Source of the DNA: Dyadobacter pollutisoli
GTDB lineage: Bacteria > Bacteroidota > Bacteroidia > Cytophagales > Spirosomataceae
DNA length: 64,000 bases
Assembly: GCF_026625565.1 (NCBI RefSeq)
Contig: NZ_CP112998.1
Span: forward strand, 4,590,501-4,654,500
Direction of reading: 5' to 3'
The notes below the pieces were generated by a model that made no database searches, was not told where the DNA came from, and saw nothing but the letters and a program-made list of their open reading frames with translations. Made by a program: the position numbers and the translations under genes. How positions within the stretch are numbered: the stretch's first letter is position 1; each line of letters opens with the position of its first letter. This document shows, piece after piece, positions 7,905 to 17,327 of this stretch.

Positions 7905-8297
7905 TAATTTTTCATCATCAAATAATCTAATAAACAGTCTATATATTCTACAAAATATACATTTGTATTTTTTCAATTTAAAATATCAATTTTTATTGTA
8001 CTATTTCAATAAAAATTGACTTAAATCATACTGCTTTTAACTTAATTTTAATGTGATTTTTTAAAGTGTCAATATTACAAATATCACATTTTTAGCATTT
8101 TATAGTAAATATATGGTTACAAAATGTCAATATCCGATATAAAATAACCCTGGTTTTGAGCTATCAAATGACCTAAAAACATTAATATATAAATAAAAAT
8201 ATAGTTACATAATAACTGTAAAAAGTTATAATTGTAAAATTGACATATCATTGTTGATAACGGAATAATTATATTTATTATGTCTGATCAGAGGCAC
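7905..8297. other. very AT-rich region upstream of susC
   Basis: About 390 bases without a gene between the FG-GAP lipoprotein gene and susC. It contains a perfect inverted repeat (7986-8019) and the nonamer TGTCAATAT twice (8067-8075 and 8125-8133). The length and AT content suggest that susC has its own regulated promoter rather than reading in from the lipoprotein gene, which has a terminator just downstream. Confidence 0.5.
7986..8019. repeat. perfect 13-bp inverted repeat upstream of susC
   Basis: TCAATTTTTATTG (7986-7998) and its exact reverse complement CAATAAAAATTGA (8007-8019) are separated by eight bases. It lies about 125 bases before the susC start, so it is not at a gene end. 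It could be an operator or an RNA hairpin; being AT-only at its core, it would be a weak hairpin. Confidence 0.5.
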
Positions 8298-8333
8298 AAA
8301 AAAAAGGCCTGAATAGTTTGTTCTATTCAGGCC
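8298..8333 (-). terminator. rho-independent terminator of the FG-GAP lipoprotein gene
   Basis: Perfect 11-bp stem GGCCTGAATAG (8306-8316)/CTATTCAGGCC (8323-8333) with a six-base loop. On the minus strand it is followed by a run of eight T. It lies about 40 bases past the stop codon at 8374. Confidence 0.9.
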
Positions 8334-8373
8334 ACCGGTAAATGCTTATGCATCAAAAAATAAGTCAGGTCCG

Positions 8374-11300
8374 TTATTTAATTTGCCTTTTCCGTCCTTT
8401 TGAATCGAATATTATGGCCCCCCGCAAATATCCTGGCAAGAACAGCGTGTGCGAGGACTGAGATAGGAACGATGAGCCGTAGCTAACTTCTTCCCTTCTA
8501 CTTTTCCCATTTTTGAACTGAAGTGTCACCGTTGTCTCATTTGGCAAAAGTGCAACCTGTCTTACTTCGCTGATACTCTGATGAAATCTTAAAGAATCGC
8601 GGTTTTGCGAAGTAACCGTCAGCCATCTGTTTCCTGGTGCAGCGAGCCTCACAAGGCCTTTCGCATTACCTGATGTGGAATAACCGCTTTGTGCCAGCGT
8701 CAAAGGTTGGAAGTTGCCTTTACCATTACCTTTTAAAACCAACCCATAAAATGCATCATACCTCCCCACAGACACTTCTGACCCATAGTCATTACCTGAA
8801 ATCATAACATCCAGGTTACCGTCCTGATCGAAATCGTCGGCTATCATGCCGAATATTGGTGCAAACTGTGCCTGAATCGGCAATTCGTGAATCATAAACT
8901 TACCATTCCCCTGGTTTTCAACATAGCTACTGCGCATCCAGGTTGCCGAAACATGCAAGGCGTCCTTTAACTCCTCCGGTTTCAATATGTCGCTTAATCC
9001 TGATTCGGCAAACTTTCCGTATTCCTGGAACCGCTGACGTACCTGAATAATCTGCTTGCCCATATCGTCACGGGTATTGTATGGAAATTCCTTGTAAGTG
9101 TTGTCCAAAGCCTCGTAAAACACCGTCGGAATCGCATCAAAGTAACCGTCATTGTTGAAATCCTTGGCATACATACTCACTGGTCGGGTTTCAGAAGCCC
9201 TGCTCAATGAATTCACACCCAGGTTTCCAGCCACATAGTCCATATCTCCATCATTATCGAAATCCCCCGAAAGCAAGCTACTCCACCAACCTTTCCGATT
9301 TTCAAGCCCTGAATTAATCCTCGCAAATTTACCACCGGTGTTTTTAAAGAAAGTAAGCGGCATCCATTCCCCTGCCACCAGCAGGTCCACCCATCCGTCA
9401 TTGTCAAAATCGGTCCACAAGGCATCGCAAACCAAACCAATGTTAGCAAGCTCGGGCGCAACGCTGGTAGTCACGTCGGAGAAACGGGGAGCATTGTTTT
9501 TGGTATCATTCCGCAACACGTAACTGGAAACCGGTTTGGGATATACGCCTGACTCCACCCTACCCCCAATAAAAAGGTCCAGATCACCATCCTTATCATA
9601 ATCAACCGCTCTCACACAGGAGCCATTGACCAGAAACTGTGGCAATGCGGAGGGATCTGCATTGAATTTTCCACTACCATCATTGATATAAAGCATATTC
9701 TTAAGACCATTGGATCCCGCCTTGATCTCGTAACTTCCACTCACGATATAGAGGTCCAGGTCTTTATCATTATCCGCGTCAAAAAGCAGTACGCCCATAT
9801 CTTCCGTTTCTTTAACCAACCCTTCGGCTCCGGGGAGCAAGTCAGAAACTTTAAACTGGCCATTGGATTGCTGCAACAAAAAGCGCCCTTTATGCATGTA
9901 GGCTCCTCCCACAAACACATCATCCAGTCCGTCACCATTCACGTCGCCGGCTGCCAGTGCCGGTCCAAACTGGGACATTTTATGGGGTATCAGTTTTTGA
10001 AGGTTGAAATCGATCACATCCGTCTCCTCGTGGCGGTAGGGAACATTTAGCAAGGCAGTAATATCGTTAAAAAGTGTGCTATCAGTGACATTGTCATCGT
10101 CTGGCTGAGCCGACATATCCGTAGCATTCTTTTCAAAAACTGTCAAAACTTTGTTACCCTGAATGTTTTTCAATATCTGTGTTTTTCCGCCTGGCCAGGT
10201 AATTTTCAACTGATCAACTTGCCTTACTTTACCCAAACCAAAATGCACGATAGGTTCCACAGAAGATAAATAGCCGCGATATGGTGAGTTTTCCGTAATC
10301 TGTTTTTGACCATTTGCATAGGTAATTTCTGCAATGGCCCCAATACCGGCTTTGTTGTAACGCTCACCTTTAAACGCAACCCTCAAATAGTTGCTTTCGT
10401 TCGGCAGCAGCTGAATACTGTTATTACGGCAGACAAACGCTGAATCATTGATATTATTAACAACATAGTCGAGGTCACCATCATTGTCCAGATCCGCATA
10501 GGCAGCCCCATTAGAAAAGCTGGCCAACTCGATTCCCCACTCTTTTGTAACATCTTCGAAGCCCAGGTTACCTCTATTCCTGAACGCAAAATTGGTCAGT
10601 TTCACCGCCGGAATGTAATCCAGCATCATCATTGGCTCCATAACACTCGACACTTCATTGCGGTAAGCGACAAAATCAAGGTCGGTAATGTCGCGAGGGA
10701 AACCGTTGGTAATGATAATATCCCTTAACCCGTCATTGTCAAAATCCGTGACCATCGGCGTCCAGCTCCAGTCCGTTTCCGCGACACCGCTCAACAATCC
10801 TATTTCGCTGAAAACCGGATCTTTACCATTCTTTGTCTGACTCCCGAGATTAAGTTGCAGTGTGTTACGGGCAACCTGGTATTGATAGCCAAACAACTCA
10901 TTGTTCTGATAAGTAACATAGCTGTTTGAAGGCGTCATCATTTTCTTTCGCCGGTTGGTCGCCGGCATCATATCCACCGCCAAAACATCCACCAAGCCAT
11001 CATTATTGATATCGGCTACGTCGTTCCCCATGGCGGAATGCGAGGTATGCTTAAAGTAAGTTGACGCCTTGTCGGCAAACGTTCCATTGCCATTGTTGAT
11101 ATACATCAGGTCATTGGTCAGATAATCATTCGTCACATATATATCTTTCCAGCCGTCCTGGTTAATATCTGTCACATTGACCCCCAAACCGTAACCTTCG
11201 ATCAGGATTCCTGCTTCCTTCGATACATTGGTAAAAACCGGATGATTTAGCTTGGTGTTCCAGTCATTTCGGTAAAGCCTGTCCGTCCTTTTCGACGAAC

Positions 11301-11934
11301 CATCGACGATCTTTTTGTGATATTTATTTGGAAAATTATTGTCGTCCATTTCATTCACCACCAAAAACAAATCCAGGTCACCATCATTGTCATAGTCGAG
11401 GAATGCTGCATTGGTGGTATGGGTAGTATCCGCAATTCCGTATTCCTTACCCATTTCCTTGAAGACCGGAACCTTGTTTTTATCAAGGCCCTGATTGACA
11501 TAAAGCATGTTTTCACGCTCCCGCGCAACTTTTCGCACCGACGAACAAACGTAAATATCCAACAAGTTATCGTTATTGATATCGATCAACGCCACGCCGG
11601 TTGACCATTTGCTTTTGCCCTCAACTCCCGCCGTCCTGGTGACATCTTCAAACTTAAAATCTCCCTTATTGAGATACAGTTTGTTCTCTACCGTGTTTCC
11701 CGTAAAATATACATCCGGAAGGCTATCATTGTTAAAATCCCCTAGCGCGACTCCGCCACCGTTGTACACATATTCAAACGACAGAATGTTCATCGTGTCA
11801 TTTTCTGCAATGCGATTGGAAAATTGAATACCCGTCTCCCCACTATCCAGCTGGGTAAAAGTTTTCAGTTTCTTTTTGCAGGATGTCAGTAACAGCAAAA
11901 TCAAAAGTGCCGGATACAAATACTTTGAAGACAT
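8374..11934 (-). CDS. FG-GAP/VCBS-repeat lipoprotein with ASPIC/UnbV domain
   Basis: Encodes 1186 residues. A lipobox (L-L-T-S-C) near residue 19 marks a lipoprotein. I count about 14 Ca-binding-like motifs of form D-x-D/N-x-D-G-x-x-D followed by a hydrophobic strand (for example D-Y-D-N-D-G-D-L-D-L-F-L), which marks two or more FG-GAP beta-propellers. Between them, at about 515-590, is an ASPIC/UnbV-type domain (H-F-G-L-G-K-V…L-K-I-T-W-P-G-G). Such CRTAC1-like proteins are often found beside SusC/SusD genes in Cytophagales. A surface carbohydrate- or protein-binding role is plausible, but no catalytic residues can be named. It lies between the two related SusC/SusD pairs on the same strand. 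Confidence 0.92.
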   Translation of the reverse strand: MSSKYLYPALLILLLLTSCKKKLKTFTQLDSGETGIQFSNRIAENDTMNILSFEYVYNGGGVALGDFNNDSLPDVYFTGNTVENKLYLNKGDFKFEDVTRTAGVEGKSKWSTGVALIDINNDNLLDIYVCSSVRKVARERENMLYVNQGLDKNKVPVFKEMGKEYGIADTTHTTNAAFLDYDNDGDLDLFLVVNEMDDNNFPNKYHKKIVDGSSKRTDRLYRNDWNTKLNHPVFTNVSKEAGILIEGYGLGVNVTDINQDGWKDIYVTNDYLTNDLMYINNGNGTFADKASTYFKHTSHSAMGNDVADINNDGLVDVLAVDMMPATNRRKKMMTPSNSYVTYQNNELFGYQYQVARNTLQLNLGSQTKNGKDPVFSEIGLLSGVAETDWSWTPMVTDFDNDGLRDIIITNGFPRDITDLDFVAYRNEVSSVMEPMMMLDYIPAVKLTNFAFRNRGNLGFEDVTKEWGIELASFSNGAAYADLDNDGDLDYVVNNINDSAFVCRNNSIQLLPNESNYLRVAFKGERYNKAGIGAIAEITYANGQKQITENSPYRGYLSSVEPIVHFGLGKVRQVDQLKITWPGGKTQILKNIQGNKVLTVFEKNATDMSAQPDDDNVTDSTLFNDITALLNVPYRHEETDVIDFNLQKLIPHKMSQFGPALAAGDVNGDGLDDVFVGGAYMHKGRFLLQQSNGQFKVSDLLPGAEGLVKETEDMGVLLFDADNDKDLDLYIVSGSYEIKAGSNGLKNMLYINDGSGKFNADPSALPQFLVNGSCVRAVDYDKDGDLDLFIGGRVESGVYPKPVSSYVLRNDTKNNAPRFSDVTTSVAPELANIGLVCDALWTDFDNDGWVDLLVAGEWMPLTFFKNTGGKFARINSGLENRKGWWSSLLSGDFDNDGDMDYVAGNLGVNSLSRASETRPVSMYAKDFNNDGYFDAIPTVFYEALDNTYKEFPYNTRDDMGKQIIQVRQRFQEYGKFAESGLSDILKPEELKDALHVSATWMRSSYVENQGNGKFMIHELPIQAQFAPIFGMIADDFDQDGNLDVMISGNDYGSEVSVGRYDAFYGLVLKGNGKGNFQPLTLAQSGYSTSGNAKGLVRLAAPGNRWLTVTSQNRDSLRFHQSISEVRQVALLPNETTVTLQFKNGKSRREEVSYGSSFLSQSSHTLFLPGYLRGAIIFDSKGRKRQIK

Positions 11935-11981
11935 TAGATTGATGCAATGAAATGGTGGAATTGGGATACTCCGAAATTAAC

Positions 11982-12017
11982 AAAAGGAGATGGCAAATTA
12001 ATGCCACCTCCCCTTTT
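11982..12017 (-). terminator. probable terminator of the second susD
   Basis: AAAAGG…TGGCA (11982-11995) can pair with TGCCA…CCTTTT (12002-12017) with a few bulged bases. On the minus strand it ends in TTTT. It lies just past the susD stop. The stem is imperfect. Confidence 0.45.
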
Positions 12018-12034
12018 AGTTTCAAAGATTGTTA

Positions 12035-13774
12035 TCAATAGCCTGGGTTCTGTACCAATATTTCTTTGCCAAGCAAGTCAATTTGCTCTTGTGGCAATGG
12101 AAGGAACTCGTTTTTGTTCGGTGTAAATTTAGCACCTCCCAAAGCTCCGCTCAGCTTTTTGCCTTCGTAGCTCAGGTATGCATTCACGACCTGATCGGCA
12201 ATTCCCCAGCGTACAAGGTCAAAGAACCTGTGACCTTCTCCTGAAAGTTCGAGCTTCCGTTCGAAGCGTACGATAGTGCGCGCAGCCTCTTTGCTTGCAA
12301 ATGCGGTCTTGTAAATACCGATCACATAATTTGCGGCATTAGCATTTCCTTTTTTAACAAAGCTCTCAGGGTTGGAAGCACGGGTCCGGACAATATTCAC
12401 ATATTCCCTTGCCTTTTCCAATGATCCTACTTCGATCTCAGCTTCTGCTGCCATTAAAAGTACGTCAGCAAATCTGATGATATTTACATTGATAGCTGTG
12501 TAACCCGGCGTCCATGAGCTGTTGTCCTGCAATGATCCAATGTCCGCCTTGTAGTAAGCATATTTCTTTGGAGAATATGGCCCTGCATTGGATTGGTTAC
12601 GAATCCAGTCGTTTCCTGGGTGATCGATCCAGTCAAGGAAAGGAAGGCCACGACGACCAATGGAGTGATCAAGACGAGGGTCAACAGGACCTGCATCCGG
12701 TGTAAACGGATCGCTGGATTTCAAGCCCATATCTGTTTTCAACTCTTTACCAGCTGTGTTGTAGGAACCATCCAGCAATGGAAGGCCGTCAGCATCAGTC
12801 CGGAAAGAGTTACCCAATTCAAAGCTTGGCGCAAAAAAACCGCAGCAGTTACCAGGACCGTTCGGGCCGGTGTTGTATGGCCAGTTAAGGTCAAATTCTG
12901 GGTTTGCATTGTTGACACTTCCGGTATTGGCGGCCGCCTGAATAGCAAAAACAGATTCTGCATTGTTGTCATTTGCTGATTTGAAAGCATCCTGGAATTT
13001 TGGAACCAGGCCGTATTTCTTTCCATTGGTGGTTTTACCATTTGCAATGATCAGATCGTAAAGTGCCTTTGCCTCGGTAAACTTCTTTTGATACATGTAT
13101 GCCTTTGCAAGATAAGCAGCAGCAGCCCATTTGTTTGTCCGACCCGCAGCACCCTGTGTTTCAGGGAGGTTGTCGTAAGCATATTTCAAGTCAGCTTCTA
13201 TTAAAGGCCACAATTCCACGGTATTTGGAACAGTCTCGATTCCGGTACCATAGTCCTTCGTTTCGTCAACGTAAGGTGTATTGTTAAATCCTCTTTTCAG
13301 CTCGAAATAATAATGACCTCTAAGAAAACGGGCCTCACCGGCTATTCTCTTTTTGTCATCTTCTGAAACATCAGCCTGTGCAACTCCGATCAGCTTCATA
13401 ACCAGGTTGGCGCGGGCTACCCCTTCATATAACCCCTTCCATTTGTCAAGGATCACACCTTGTGTGGTCTGATACTCAAAACGTTGAATCGGGTTGATAT
13501 CACTAAAATCACCCGGGTCCGTTCCTTTGTTGGCATCACCACCGCGGATACTTCCCCATACCCAGTTACTCGCACTGGCCATACGGTTGGCCCGTCCATT
13601 GAGCTGACCATACACTGATACCAGCACACCTTCAATCCCTTTTTTGGTTGAAAGCTGTCCTTCATCAAGTTGGCCGGTAGCGGGAATTTCTAAAAAACTT
13701 TCTTTACAGGAGTATCCGATCAGCATCAGTGCCACCAAAACTGCTAACCCTCCTTTTGATATTATTTTTTTCAT
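12035..13774 (-). CDS. SusD/RagB-family outer-membrane lipoprotein
   Basis: Encodes 579 residues from the Met-Lys-Lys start at 13774; a start at 13783 would add three residues. A lipobox ends in G-Y-S-C, followed by K-E-S-F-L. It carries the SusD helical repeats (D-K-W-K-G-L-Y-E-G-V-A-R-A-N; E-A-R-F-L-R-G-H-Y-Y-F) and the C-terminal E-G-H-R-F-F-D-L-V-R-W-G. It aligns throughout with the SusD at 2855-4633, including N-K-G-T-D-P-G-D, the vicinal Cys-Cys-Gly-Phe, and D-P-R-L-D-x-x-x-G-R-R-G. The two are therefore products of an old duplication and may bind related ligands. The gene follows its susC by about 70 bases. Confidence 0.95.
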   Translation of the reverse strand: MKKIISKGGLAVLVALMLIGYSCKESFLEIPATGQLDEGQLSTKKGIEGVLVSVYGQLNGRANRMASASNWVWGSIRGGDANKGTDPGDFSDINPIQRFEYQTTQGVILDKWKGLYEGVARANLVMKLIGVAQADVSEDDKKRIAGEARFLRGHYYFELKRGFNNTPYVDETKDYGTGIETVPNTVELWPLIEADLKYAYDNLPETQGAAGRTNKWAAAAYLAKAYMYQKKFTEAKALYDLIIANGKTTNGKKYGLVPKFQDAFKSANDNNAESVFAIQAAANTGSVNNANPEFDLNWPYNTGPNGPGNCCGFFAPSFELGNSFRTDADGLPLLDGSYNTAGKELKTDMGLKSSDPFTPDAGPVDPRLDHSIGRRGLPFLDWIDHPGNDWIRNQSNAGPYSPKKYAYYKADIGSLQDNSSWTPGYTAINVNIIRFADVLLMAAEAEIEVGSLEKAREYVNIVRTRASNPESFVKKGNANAANYVIGIYKTAFASKEAARTIVRFERKLELSGEGHRFFDLVRWGIADQVVNAYLSYEGKKLSGALGGAKFTPNKNEFLPLPQEQIDLLGKEILVQNPGY

Positions 13775-13842
13775 TTGATTCATTTTTTTATCAAAATCTG
13801 TCTAAACCGATATTGTGAAATAAGCGCTCTGTTTCTTCGATT

Positions 13843-16800
13843 TTAGAAACCTAAATTGATACCCAATGTGTAGCTTCTTGTAATCGGGTAGTTACCCACG
13901 TCGATTCCGAAGTTTGTATCCGCGTTTCCGCCAACACCTGGATCAAGACCTTTGTACTTTGTTGCAGTGAACAAGTTGTTGGTCGAAGCAAAGACGCGCA
14001 ATTTCGACATGCGTAGTTTGTTCAATATGTTGCCTGGCAATGTGTAGCCAAGTGTTATATTTTGCATACGGAAGAATGTTCCGTCCTCCACATAGAAAGA
14101 GTTTGATTGCGTATTGGTACTGAAATTAGAAGTGCTTTCGAAGATCGGCGTCGATGTGTTCGTGTTGGTTGGCAACCACGAATCTTTTACGCGGTCACTA
14201 ACCGCAGCTCCTGTAAATGATGGATAGAAATCTGTAAACCATTTTGAAAGGTTGAAGATCTTGTTTCCAACCGATGTATACATGTAAGTTTCAAGATCAA
14301 ATCCTTTGTAAGTGAATTTGAGGTTAATACCACCTGTAAACTTCGGAACGGGGCTTCCCAGATAAGTTCTGTCATCCGCATTGATCACACCGTCTTTGTT
14401 GATATCCTCATAACGGAAACGGCCCGGGCCTGCACCATCCTGATCAGGAGCAGCATCTACTTCCGCTCTGTCCTTGAAAAGACCAGCCACTTTGTAACCG
14501 TAGAATGAAGAAATTGAGTATCCGATCTGGTTTCTGATTGGCTTAATACCACGGAAATCAGGGTTAACGGTCAGGTAGTTGATACCCGGCGCAAGAGACT
14601 CAATGTTGTTTTTAATGATACCTGCAGTGAAATTCACCTCGTAACCCAAGTCGTTGGTAATGCGGCCACGATTGATGATTTGCAGGTCAATTCCTTTGTT
14701 TGACATTTTACCTACGTTAACCGAAGGCGCAGCAGCATTGTATCCCGCGGTTGCAGTCACAGGAACCTGGAACAAAAGATCCTTGGTATCTTTTTGCCAA
14801 AAGTCAATGATGATATCCAGTTTTCCTTTCAGGAAAGTACCGTCAATACCAATGTTTTTCGTGATACTAGTTTCCCATTTTGCGCTTCTGTTACCGATAC
14901 GTGTACGGTAGTAACCTTCCAAAGCACTTGAATTGGTCCCGTTAAGGTCATAGGATGAGTCTCCAAGACTAGCACCAAATAAACTGTACTGGTTGTTCGG
15001 ATCCACGTTGTTTGAGTTACCCATCAAACCGTAGCCCCCTCTAAGTTTCAGCTCGGTGATGAAAGGAATGCTTTTCATGAAGTTTTCAGAAGAAATCCTC
15101 CATGCCGCAGAGAACGCCGGGAACACCCCGTAACGATTGTTTGCTCCAAAACGTGAAGAACCATCGCGACGAACAACCCCTGTCAGGATATACTTGTCGT
15201 TGAATGTGTAGTTAGCACGGGCAAATAGCGAATAAAAGGTAACCCCTTTGTAAAAATTGCTATTCACAACCCGCGAACTAACATTCGTCATGTTGATATA
15301 GTTGATATCTGTCGAAAACGGATTCAGACCGGAAGAAGATTGATTTTTACCGAAACCTGTATTTAACGCCTCCTGTCCAATGATCACGTCCAGGTTATGT
15401 AGTCCCATTTGTTTCTTGAAGTTCAGCGTATTGGTCAGTGTCCAGCTGAAACGGTGGCCAGAACCTTCGTTATACCCAAATGCTGAATTGTTCTCAGAGT
15501 TTTCATACTGTAACCTGCTGAAACCGCGGTTGGCAAAATTAGCGTACTGAGCACCAACGCTGGAACGCAACATCAATCCTGGGATGATATCCAGTTCAGC
15601 GTAGAAGTTACCGAAACCATTTCCTGCGAAGCCTGCATTATTTTTAAGACCGTCTCTGCTGGCAACCGGGTTACGGGGGTTGTTGAAACCTTTTGCAGCT
15701 GTTCCGGCATATCCTCCAAATTCATCATAAATAGGGATGATAGAAGGCATACGGAATGCCGAAAGGATATCATTTTCATCGGCAGCAACACCTTGTCCAC
15801 CTGCTGCACCACCCTGTCCGAGTACCTGTAGATAAGTAAACTGTGCGTTTTGCCCGATTCTGAGGTTTTTCAAGACGTCAAACTCTGTATTAACACGGAA
15901 AGCATAGCGTTTGAAACCGTTGTTCAGCAAGATACCTTTTTGGTCCTGCACACTGAAACCTGCGTAGAAACGGCTGGCGTCACCACCACCTGAGAAGCCC
16001 AGGGAGTGTCTCTGCAACGGCGCGTTCCGGGTAATGGCATCATACCAGTCGGTTCCTTGCTTATTGGCCTTAACTACCTGGTAAATGGATCCCTGGCTTG
16101 GATCTATGTTGTATTTCAATTTCTCTGCCGCCAGATCTACCGAGCCCACAACACCGGTTTTTCCACCTACGTTGATATAATCAGGCAAAACTGGCTTGTC
16201 GCCTGAACCATATTGTCCGCTGGCAATATTGTTAAACTTAGGAAGTGAATCTCCCTGAAACGCGTTGTTTCTGATTGCCTGCCAGGTCCAGTCGGCCTGT
16301 TCCTGAGGCGTTAACATGGTTTGTCCTTTACCAGGCGTTGTTACCCCGAAAAGGCCATCATAAGTAACGCTCAATTTTTTAGCTTTTTTCGTTCCTTTCT
16401 TTGTGGTATAAACAATTACACCGTTCGCAGCTCTCGCTCCATAGATAGAAGCCGCCGCCGCATCTTTAAGAACTGTTGTAGTTTCAATGTCGTCAGGGTT
16501 CAGGAAATCTGTTGACCCCGTTGGCACCCCATCCACAACATATAATGGTTCGTTACCACCAAATGCGCCAAAACCCCTTACACGGATCTGGCTGGTAGTT
16601 CCCGGCTGACCATTTGTAATAACAGTCACACCCGCTACACGTCCCTGTAATTGCTGTTCAACGTTTCCGGAAGGTGTCGCAGTCAAATCTTTCGACTTTA
16701 CTGTTGAAACCGCCCCGGTTGTTTCCCGGCGACTATCAATGGTGTAACCCGTTACAATGACTTCTTCAAGCGCCGACACGTCATCTTCCATCTGGATGTT

Positions 16801-17088
16801 GACAACGCTTTGGTTTCCAACGACCACTTCTTTGGTTTTGTAACCTACAAAGCTGATCACCAATGTAGTAGCATTTCCCACGTTGATCGAAAACGCTCCG
16901 TCGCCGTCTGTGTTTGTTCCCGTCTGAGTTCCTTTCAAGACAACCGTGGCACCCGGAATGCCGGTACCTGTCATGTCTGTGATTTTTCCTGTTACCTTAC
17001 GCTCCTGTGCAAACAATGAGAGTGCTGCGAAACTTAGCATGAAGCAGAAAAAGATACTCCGGGCGGAGTTCTTGTAGATTCTTTTCAT
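13843..17088 (-). CDS. SusC/RagA-family TonB-linked outer-membrane transporter
   Basis: Encodes 1081 residues. It has a signal peptide ending F-A-Q, then a carboxypeptidase-regulatory-like domain (G-K-I-T-D-M-T-G-T-G-I-P-G-A-T-V). Next come the TonB-box-like E-E-V-I-V-T-G-Y, a plug domain with E-P-L-Y-V-V-D-G-V-P and A-A-S-I-Y-G-A-R-A-A-N-G-V-I-V-Y-T-T-K, and a barrel ending G-I-N-L-G-F. The domain plan and many barrel motifs match the SusC at 4674-7862. The gene is divergent from the CxxCH/FG-GAP lipoprotein gene at 17328, and the two share a 239-base intergenic region. Confidence 0.97.
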   Translation of the reverse strand: MKRIYKNSARSIFFCFMLSFAALSLFAQERKVTGKITDMTGTGIPGATVVLKGTQTGTNTDGDGAFSINVGNATTLVISFVGYKTKEVVVGNQSVVNIQMEDDVSALEEVIVTGYTIDSRRETTGAVSTVKSKDLTATPSGNVEQQLQGRVAGVTVITNGQPGTTSQIRVRGFGAFGGNEPLYVVDGVPTGSTDFLNPDDIETTTVLKDAAAASIYGARAANGVIVYTTKKGTKKAKKLSVTYDGLFGVTTPGKGQTMLTPQEQADWTWQAIRNNAFQGDSLPKFNNIASGQYGSGDKPVLPDYINVGGKTGVVGSVDLAAEKLKYNIDPSQGSIYQVVKANKQGTDWYDAITRNAPLQRHSLGFSGGGDASRFYAGFSVQDQKGILLNNGFKRYAFRVNTEFDVLKNLRIGQNAQFTYLQVLGQGGAAGGQGVAADENDILSAFRMPSIIPIYDEFGGYAGTAAKGFNNPRNPVASRDGLKNNAGFAGNGFGNFYAELDIIPGLMLRSSVGAQYANFANRGFSRLQYENSENNSAFGYNEGSGHRFSWTLTNTLNFKKQMGLHNLDVIIGQEALNTGFGKNQSSSGLNPFSTDINYINMTNVSSRVVNSNFYKGVTFYSLFARANYTFNDKYILTGVVRRDGSSRFGANNRYGVFPAFSAAWRISSENFMKSIPFITELKLRGGYGLMGNSNNVDPNNQYSLFGASLGDSSYDLNGTNSSALEGYYRTRIGNRSAKWETSITKNIGIDGTFLKGKLDIIIDFWQKDTKDLLFQVPVTATAGYNAAAPSVNVGKMSNKGIDLQIINRGRITNDLGYEVNFTAGIIKNNIESLAPGINYLTVNPDFRGIKPIRNQIGYSISSFYGYKVAGLFKDRAEVDAAPDQDGAGPGRFRYEDINKDGVINADDRTYLGSPVPKFTGGINLKFTYKGFDLETYMYTSVGNKIFNLSKWFTDFYPSFTGAAVSDRVKDSWLPTNTNTSTPIFESTSNFSTNTQSNSFYVEDGTFFRMQNITLGYTLPGNILNKLRMSKLRVFASTNNLFTATKYKGLDPGVGGNADTNFGIDVGNYPITRSYTLGINLGF

Positions 17089-17096
17089 AATTTCCT

Positions 17097-17110
17097 GTTA
17101 GGTTAATATT
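17097..17110 (-). promoter_or_regulatory. leader motif shared by susC genes
   Basis: Plus-strand GTTAGGTTAATATT, identical to 7871-7884 and placed eight bases from the start codon, as there. The identity over 14 bases in otherwise diverged upstream DNA suggests function or recent common origin. Confidence 0.45.
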
Positions 17111-17122
17111 TTATTAAGCTAG

Positions 17123-17130
17123 CAAATCTA
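17123..17130 (-). promoter_or_regulatory. putative -7 promoter element of second susC
   Basis: Minus-strand TAGATTTG matches TAnnTTTG, 34 bases before the start codon, the same distance as the element in front of the first susC. No well-spaced TTG is visible. Confidence 0.4.
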
Positions 17131-17327
17131 TTATTATTTACACAAATAATTGTCTGATTTTGGTTTATATTTTCATTTTTTGACGGAATAGTATCATAAA
17201 TGGATAAAATAATGTCACCAATACACTCTATTTCGGCTATGTTCTCCTTGTTTCGCAAGGTTTATTTGAAGTAGATTTATTGTAGGATATTATTATGTAA
17301 GGTAATTAATGCATTTCACCATTCTCT

